Source of the DNA: Methylobacterium thuringiense
Lineage (GTDB): Bacteria > Pseudomonadota > Alphaproteobacteria > Rhizobiales > Beijerinckiaceae
Assembly (NCBI RefSeq): GCF_022179645.1
Contig: NZ_BPRA01000001.1
Location: 62,001 to 126,000 of the forward strand
Direction of reading: 5' to 3'
Length of the DNA: 64,000 nt
How positions within the stretch are numbered: the first letter of the stretch is position 1; each line of letters opens with the position of its first letter. The notes beneath the pieces were generated by a model, which saw only the letters and a program-made list of their open reading frames with translations, ran no database searches and was not told the DNA's origin. A program made the position numbers and the translations under genes. Below, in pieces: positions 59,916 through 64,000 of the stretch.

Positions 59916-60770
59916 TCAGGTCAGGGCGCGCACGGCCTTCGCGACGGCCGCATCGGTTTCGTCGAGATCCGGCGCCTCGATCCGGCGGTAGCGGGCCTGG
60001 ATCAGACCGAAGGCCCCAAAGGCGAAGTGGCCCGCTGCGACGATCCCGAGCAGAATCCATCCATAGGGCTGTGCACGCAAGGCTTGGAAGGCGCCGGAAA
60101 GTCCTTTGGCGTCCGACGAGGCCTGGGTCCAAGCCGCGGTGAGGACGAAGCCACCGATGATCAGGAAGGCGACGCCACGGGCGGCGTAGCCAAAGCGGCC
60201 CAGTGTGCAAGCCCAGCGTCCCACCGCCCCTATCGGCAGCGAGAGCCGGTCCGCGACGTCACCCTTCCAGGCCTTGACCGCATAGCCGATGCCGGTACCG
60301 GCGACCCCCAATCCAACCAGGCCGACGAGCCATGGGCCGAAGGGCTGGTCGAGAAGCCAACGGGTCCAGTCTCGCACGCCGTCGCCACCGGCCGAGGCCC
60401 GTCCGATGCCGAAGGCGAGGCTGCCGGCAGTCACGGCCAAAGCCAAATAGGCGACGGCGCTGATCAGGTGACCACCGCGCACCAGAAGGGCTTTGGGTGA
60501 CGACCCGCGCCGGTCGGCATCGGTCACCGCTTCGACGAGCCGCCAAGATGCAAACCCGAATAGCCCCAGCGCGATGAGGCCGACGAGTACGGCACCGAAC
60601 GGACCGCCCAGTACGAAACGCAATGCGTCTTTGCTGTCTCCTGCCGATCCGCCATGGCCGAAAGCCGCGAGGACCGCCAGGGCTCCGACGACGCAGTAGA
60701 CGGTGCCGCGAGCGCCGAAACCGAAACGCGCCAAGTATTCCAGGGTGTTGTCGTCTCGGCTCCACGACAC
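59916..60770 (-). CDS. DUF1206 membrane protein
   Basis: A 284-residue protein made of three repeats of about 75 residues, each with a pair of hydrophobic helices and the pattern FG(F/Y)(A/G)ARG at its start (ARFGFGARGTVY, LVRGGHLISAVAY, LGRFGYAARGVAF). This is the DUF1206 organisation, six membrane helices in total. Function unknown. The start is GTG at 60770, six bases after the stop of the Smr-like gene upstream, so the two are one operon. The WbpM-like gene follows. Confidence 0.85.
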   Translation of the reverse strand: MSWSRDDNTLEYLARFGFGARGTVYCVVGALAVLAAFGHGGSAGDSKDALRFVLGGPFGAVLVGLIALGLFGFASWRLVEAVTDADRRGSSPKALLVRGGHLISAVAYLALAVTAGSLAFGIGRASAGGDGVRDWTRWLLDQPFGPWLVGLVGLGVAGTGIGYAVKAWKGDVADRLSLPIGAVGRWACTLGRFGYAARGVAFLIIGGFVLTAAWTQASSDAKGLSGAFQALRAQPYGWILLGIVAAGHFAFGAFGLIQARYRRIEAPDLDETDAAVAKAVRALT

Positions 60771-60776
60771 GCCGGC

Positions 60777-61115
60777 TCAGGCCTCCCGTTGCGGTTTGCC
60801 GGCGAGCGCGACGTAGAAACCGAGGCCGTCTTCGGCCGGAAGGGTCTGGAGACGCTCGATCCAGCCGCGGCGCTTGGCGTCGAGCAGCAGGCGCCCGACC
60901 GGCTGGAACAGCGTCTCGCCGCCTCCCTCGGGCGGCGCATCAAGCCGGATCGCGACCGTCTTATTCTTAGCGAAGCGGCTGCGCTGCAGCATATCGTTCA
61001 GCGAGGCCTCGGCCTGCACCCTGGGTGCGCCGCGCAGGTCGAGCACGGACTCCGCATCGGTCACCCCGAGGCCGCCGCGCAGCTTGTTGGCATAGAAGTC
61101 TTCGAGATGGGGCAA
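60777..61115 (-). CDS. Smr-domain-like small protein
   Basis: A 112-residue cytoplasmic protein whose core (VLDLRGAPRVQAEASLNDML) resembles the LDLHG opening of Smr domains, with a later GGGETLFQPVGRLLL where Smr nucleases have HGKGxGxLR. The catalytic His of LDLHG is Arg here and the HGKG segment is lost, so nuclease activity is unlikely. It may be a nucleic-acid binder or a distinct family. The start appears to be TTG at 61115, with AGG nine bases upstream; no ATG precedes the conserved part. First gene of the operon with DUF1206. Confidence 0.5.
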   Translation of the reverse strand: MPHLEDFYANKLRGGLGVTDAESVLDLRGAPRVQAEASLNDMLQRSRFAKNKTVAIRLDAPPEGGGETLFQPVGRLLLDAKRRGWIERLQTLPAEDGLGFYVALAGKPQREA

Positions 61116-61158
61116 GGGCGGCGACCTGAACTTGACGCGGATCTGGGCAGAGAATGAT

Positions 61159-61776
61159 TCAGAACGTCACGCGGGCATAGACATCCGTAACATGGACAAT
61201 GCCGCCGAAATCGGGAAGCCCAATACCGTGACCGACCGCGGCGGCGATCAAATCCGGCTCGCCGTTCCGGCTCTCGGCCTCGATCCGGGCGCGCCCTGAT
61301 ATATGATGGCCGAAGCGGCGGCACTGTCTTGTCGGAATCGGCCTTTGGCCCGCGATCGATGTTCAGGGTCGATGGCGACGACGCATCGGCTACGAGAGCC
61401 GGATCGGAGGCATAGCCGATCGCATCGGATCGCACGACGACCTCGGTGATCGACGAAGCGTCGTCGAGAGCCCTGCTGAGCATGGCCAGCCCGGGGCGAA
61501 TGCTACAGCCTCTGCGTTCGGCGAGATCGTCGGGCCGCGTGGGCGTGAGGTTCCGAGCGATGCGCTGAGCCTTCCGCCGGTCGGCGACATCGGCATCGCT
61601 ACACTGCCGAAAAGCTTCCAGCCCTCGCTGTCCGATTTGGACCGGGCTCAGGCCCGACCTTCGGCGACGGTCATGCGGTCGTCGCGTCTGGCGACAACGA
61701 CCGTCGCGGCCTCTTCCATGAAGGCCGCGACGGTCGCATCCCAAGAAACGTCCGCAATGTCGCGGACGATAAGGCT
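61159..61776 (-). pseudogene. Degenerate coding stretch, unrecognised
   Basis: No intact gene is convincing in these 618 bases, but coding-like pieces appear in different minus-strand frames. One is ITEVVVRSDAIGYASDPALV near 61400-61450, which is reminiscent of a LysR effector domain. The other is ARIEAESRNGEPDLIAAAVG ... VYARVTF, ending at a stop at 61159. The pieces are out of frame with each other, as in a decayed gene. A plus-strand frame is also open here and cannot be excluded. A long hairpin next to homospermidine synthase is listed separately. Confidence 0.3.
61698..61736. repeat. 15-bp perfect hairpin after homospermidine synthase
   Basis: CGACCGTCGCGGCCT (61698-61712) and its exact reverse complement (61722-61736) flank a nine-base loop, about 40 bases after the hss stop codon. 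The stem is long and GC-rich with no T run on either side, so it may stabilise the 3' end of the mRNA or be a dispersed palindrome. Confidence 0.7.
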
Positions 61777-63225
61777 TCAGCCGTGCACGAGCACGTTGCG
61801 GAACTGCCAGGGATCACTCTCGTCGATGTCCTCCGGGAACAACCCGGGACGCCCGGAAAGCGGAGTCCAATCGGTATAGACGCCGACGACGGGACCGAGA
61901 TACGGGGTCTGGACTTCGAGGCAGCGGCGGAAGTCGATTTCGTCGGCTTCGACGATGCCGGCTTCCGGGTTTTCAATAGCCCAGACCATGCCAGCGAGGA
62001 CGGCGGACGTCACCTGCAGACCGGTGGCGTTCTGGTAGGGGGCGATGCGGCGGGTCTCCTCGATGGAGAGCTGCGAGCCGTACCAGTAGGCGTTCTTGGC
62101 GTGACCGTAGAGAAGCACACCGAGTTCGTCGATGCCGTCCTCGATCTCGTTCTCGTCCAGGATGTGCTGTTTCTCCTGCACCTTACCGGCGTTGCCGAAC
62201 ATCTCGTGAAGTGAGAGCACGGCGTCGTTGGCCGGGTGGTAGGCGTAGTGGCAGGTCGGGCGGTAGACGGCCTGATCGCCCTGGTGGACGGTGTAGTAAT
62301 CCGAGATCGAAATCGCCTCGTTGTGGGTCACGAGGAAGCCGAACTGCGATTGCGCGGTCGGGGTCCAGGAGCGGACGCGGGTGTCGGCGCCAGGCTGCAG
62401 CAGGTAGATCGCGCAGCGCGAGCCCTTCTCCTGCTCGCGGGCGTTCTCGGGCTTCCAGGTCTCGTGCGTGCCCCAGCCGAGCTCGGCCGGCTGGTTGCCC
62501 TCGGAGACGAAGCCCTCGACCGACCAGGTGTTGACGAAAACGCCCTGGGGTTTCGGATGCTTGGCGCGTTGCGTATCGCGTTCGGCAATATGGACGCCCT
62601 TGACGCCGAGCTCCTGCATGAGGGCGGCCCAGCCCTCGCGGTTCGTAGGCTCGGGCGTGTCGGATCCGACATCCTTGGCGACGTTCAGCAGGGCCTGCTT
62701 CACGAACCACGAGACCATGCCGGGATTTGCGCCGCAGCACGAGACGGCAGTGGTGCCGCCGGGCGCGGCGCGGCGAGCGGCGAGGATGTTTTCGCGCAGC
62801 GCGTAGTTGGTGCGGTCACCCTGGCTCAGCGACTTGTCGAAGTAGAAGCCGGTCCAGGGCTCGGCGACGGTATCGATGTAAAGCGCGCCCAGTTCGCGGC
62901 AGAGCTCCAAAATCGCGCGCGACGAGGTGTCTACCGAGAGGTTCACGCAGAAGCCCTGGCCGCCACCCTCGGTGAGGAGCGGCGTCAGCACGTCCCGGTA
63001 ATTGTCGGCGGTGAGCGCGACCTGCTCGAAGCGCAGATCGTGCTGATCGGCCAAGCTCTTGTGGGCGTCCGACGGGTCGATGACGGTGAAGCGGGCCTTG
63101 TCGTATTCGAAGTGCCGCTCGATCAGCGGCAGAGTGCCGCGGCCGATGGAGCCGAAGCCGATCATCACGATCGGCCCGGTGATGCGGCCGTGGATCGGCC
63201 AGTCGGTCTGCGTGCCACTTGTCAC
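61777..63225 (-). CDS. hss: Homospermidine synthase
   Basis: A 482-residue cytoplasmic enzyme of the saccharopine dehydrogenase-like superfamily. It uses NAD to make homospermidine from two putrescines (or putrescine and spermidine); homospermidine is a main polyamine in Rhizobiales. The N-terminal Rossmann motif is VMIGFGSIGRGTLPLI; family segments include YIDTVAEPWTGFY, SCCGANPGMVSWFVKQAL and CHYAYHPANDAV. The length is normal. The start is GTG at 63225 with GAGGAG eleven bases upstream. It is a single gene, divergent from the small hypothetical at 63501, with a long hairpin just after its stop. Confidence 0.95.
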   Translation of the reverse strand: MTSGTQTDWPIHGRITGPIVMIGFGSIGRGTLPLIERHFEYDKARFTVIDPSDAHKSLADQHDLRFEQVALTADNYRDVLTPLLTEGGGQGFCVNLSVDTSSRAILELCRELGALYIDTVAEPWTGFYFDKSLSQGDRTNYALRENILAARRAAPGGTTAVSCCGANPGMVSWFVKQALLNVAKDVGSDTPEPTNREGWAALMQELGVKGVHIAERDTQRAKHPKPQGVFVNTWSVEGFVSEGNQPAELGWGTHETWKPENAREQEKGSRCAIYLLQPGADTRVRSWTPTAQSQFGFLVTHNEAISISDYYTVHQGDQAVYRPTCHYAYHPANDAVLSLHEMFGNAGKVQEKQHILDENEIEDGIDELGVLLYGHAKNAYWYGSQLSIEETRRIAPYQNATGLQVTSAVLAGMVWAIENPEAGIVEADEIDFRRCLEVQTPYLGPVVGVYTDWTPLSGRPGLFPEDIDESDPWQFRNVLVHG

Positions 63226-63500
63226 GGCGCGGTCACTCCTCGATGGATCGCTCAGTAGGGGAGCGATGTCCTTGCTTACGGGAAATGACGAGCGGATGAC
63301 GCCTCATTCCCCTCCGGTCAACCGCGTGAGCCATGTCATTCTTGCAGAAGTATGAAATCGAAACCGCATCGACATGATCCCACTGCAATGCGGACGTGAC
63401 CGCGTCGTAGTGCCGGTCCTCAACGGGGCGCATATATTGCGGTGCAACATCAGAGCGAAGCGGGATGTCCCCGCATAGCTGCTCGAAGGGGACCACCACC

Positions 63501-63716
63501 ATGTTAAGTCTCATGACCGCCAAGGAAATCCGGCCGGAGTCCGACAGCCTCGACCGCGACCCTGGCATCATCAGCCTGATCGCCGCCTTCGCCCGCTTCA
63601 CGGCCCGTCACACGGCTGCGACCGTCCGCTCGGTTCGTACCTTCAATCAGCGGGCCAACGAAGCCGAGGTCTTCAGCTCCTCCACCGCTTGGCCCTACAG
63701 CCACCGCTCGAAGTGA
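63501..63716 (+). CDS. Small hypothetical protein
   Basis: A 71-residue protein with a helical, weakly hydrophobic middle (GIISLIAAFARFTARHTAATVRSV) and a Ser-rich tail ending in SSTAWPYSHRSK. No family is recognised. ATG 63501 has GAAGGGGA eight bases upstream, a better context than the upstream in-frame ATG. It is divergent from hss across a 275-base gap in which nothing else is seen. The 284 bases after it, to the window end, hold nothing I can support. Confidence 0.5.
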   Translation: MLSLMTAKEIRPESDSLDRDPGIISLIAAFARFTARHTAATVRSVRTFNQRANEAEVFSSSTAWPYSHRSK

Positions 63717-64000
63717 TCCGACGCCAACAGCGCGAACCGGCCTCTTAGGTCCGGCCGCACCAGGAAACGCCCGGGCGCTCCCGTTCACGGGAAGTCGTTC
63801 ATTTCAACTCAAAACAACGCTCATACCGTTCGGACGCATCTGCGCATTGCTCCGCGCGATCGATAGCGCCGTGCAACGCAAACACGACGGCCTCGAAGCC
63901 TATCGCCCACCGGCTTTTTGAGAAGCTCCGCGTCGACAAACCGACGTTTCTTCGGCGTGGCGTACTGTTTTGTCGCAGATCGTCTGCAGGAAACTGCGAG

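Overview
The window is about 64 kb of a very GC-rich chromosome and reads as an alphaproteobacterium of the Methylobacteriaceae (Methylobacterium/Methylorubrum type). The evidence is the codon bias, the gene families present (DUF2852, homospermidine synthase, BTLCP-type cysteine proteinase, a CtrA-like TTAA-N7-TTAA site pattern, a Zur site of the Rhizobiales type) and the tRNA-Gln form. This assignment is inference. No prophage, integrase, transposase, CRISPR array or rRNA operon was seen, and coding density is high except around 23-24.5 kb and 61.2-61.8 kb.

Region by region. 1-1590: 3' part of a propionate-CoA ligase. 1867-4507 (minus): a compact operon of an NrtR-like Nudix/winged-helix regulator, a soluble SPFH/band-7 protein and an NAD-kinase-fold protein. 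4717-4807: a long-armed intergenic palindrome. 4908-7673 (minus): pirin and a KefB-type antiporter. 7885-11278 (minus): two secreted proteins sharing a YbjN-like domain. 11597-14689 (plus): a LapG/BTLCP-like protease behind two CtrA-type sites, a small secreted protein and a TolC-like channel. 14803-14876: tRNA-Gln(CTG) with its terminator. 15-20 kb: small membrane and secreted proteins, a Gly-rich protein, a phosphodiester glycosidase, a lipoprotein esterase and a lytic transglycosylase. 20194-23077: a YejF-type double ATPase and phosphopentomutase. 23172-24553: an AT-rich Stealth-type phosphotransferase gene between diverged direct repeats. 24543-27488: a Zur-box-controlled COG0523 GTPase with a partner, a TetR regulator and a DUF2852 protein.

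The core of the window (27711-51137) is a trehalose/alpha-glucan cluster: treZ, a malQ-treY fusion, glgE with an extra N-terminal GH13 module, a treS-maltokinase fusion and glgB on the plus strand, then glgA and a GH13 glucosidase on the minus strand and glgP on the plus strand. Together they encode both directions between trehalose and glycogen. TreY/TreZ releases trehalose from alpha-glucan. TreS, maltokinase, GlgE and GlgB build alpha-glucan from trehalose through maltose 1-phosphate. GlgA gives a separate ADP-glucose route, and GlgP and MalQ handle breakdown and disproportionation. No glgC or glgX is visible here.

51-64 kb: an oxidoreductase lacking the cysteines of its ferredoxin-like head; a small gene with a CtrA-type site; a membrane GGDEF-EAL protein; a three-gene set resembling WbpL/WbpV/WbpM (predicted UDP-QuiNAc synthesis and transfer to undecaprenyl phosphate); DUF1206 and Smr-like genes; a degenerate stretch; homospermidine synthase followed by a 15-bp-arm hairpin; and a small hypothetical gene. 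The most notable items are the NrtR/SPFH/NAD-kinase-like operon, the density of enzyme fusions in the trehalose cluster, the repeat-flanked Stealth gene, and the regulatory sites for Zur and CtrA.
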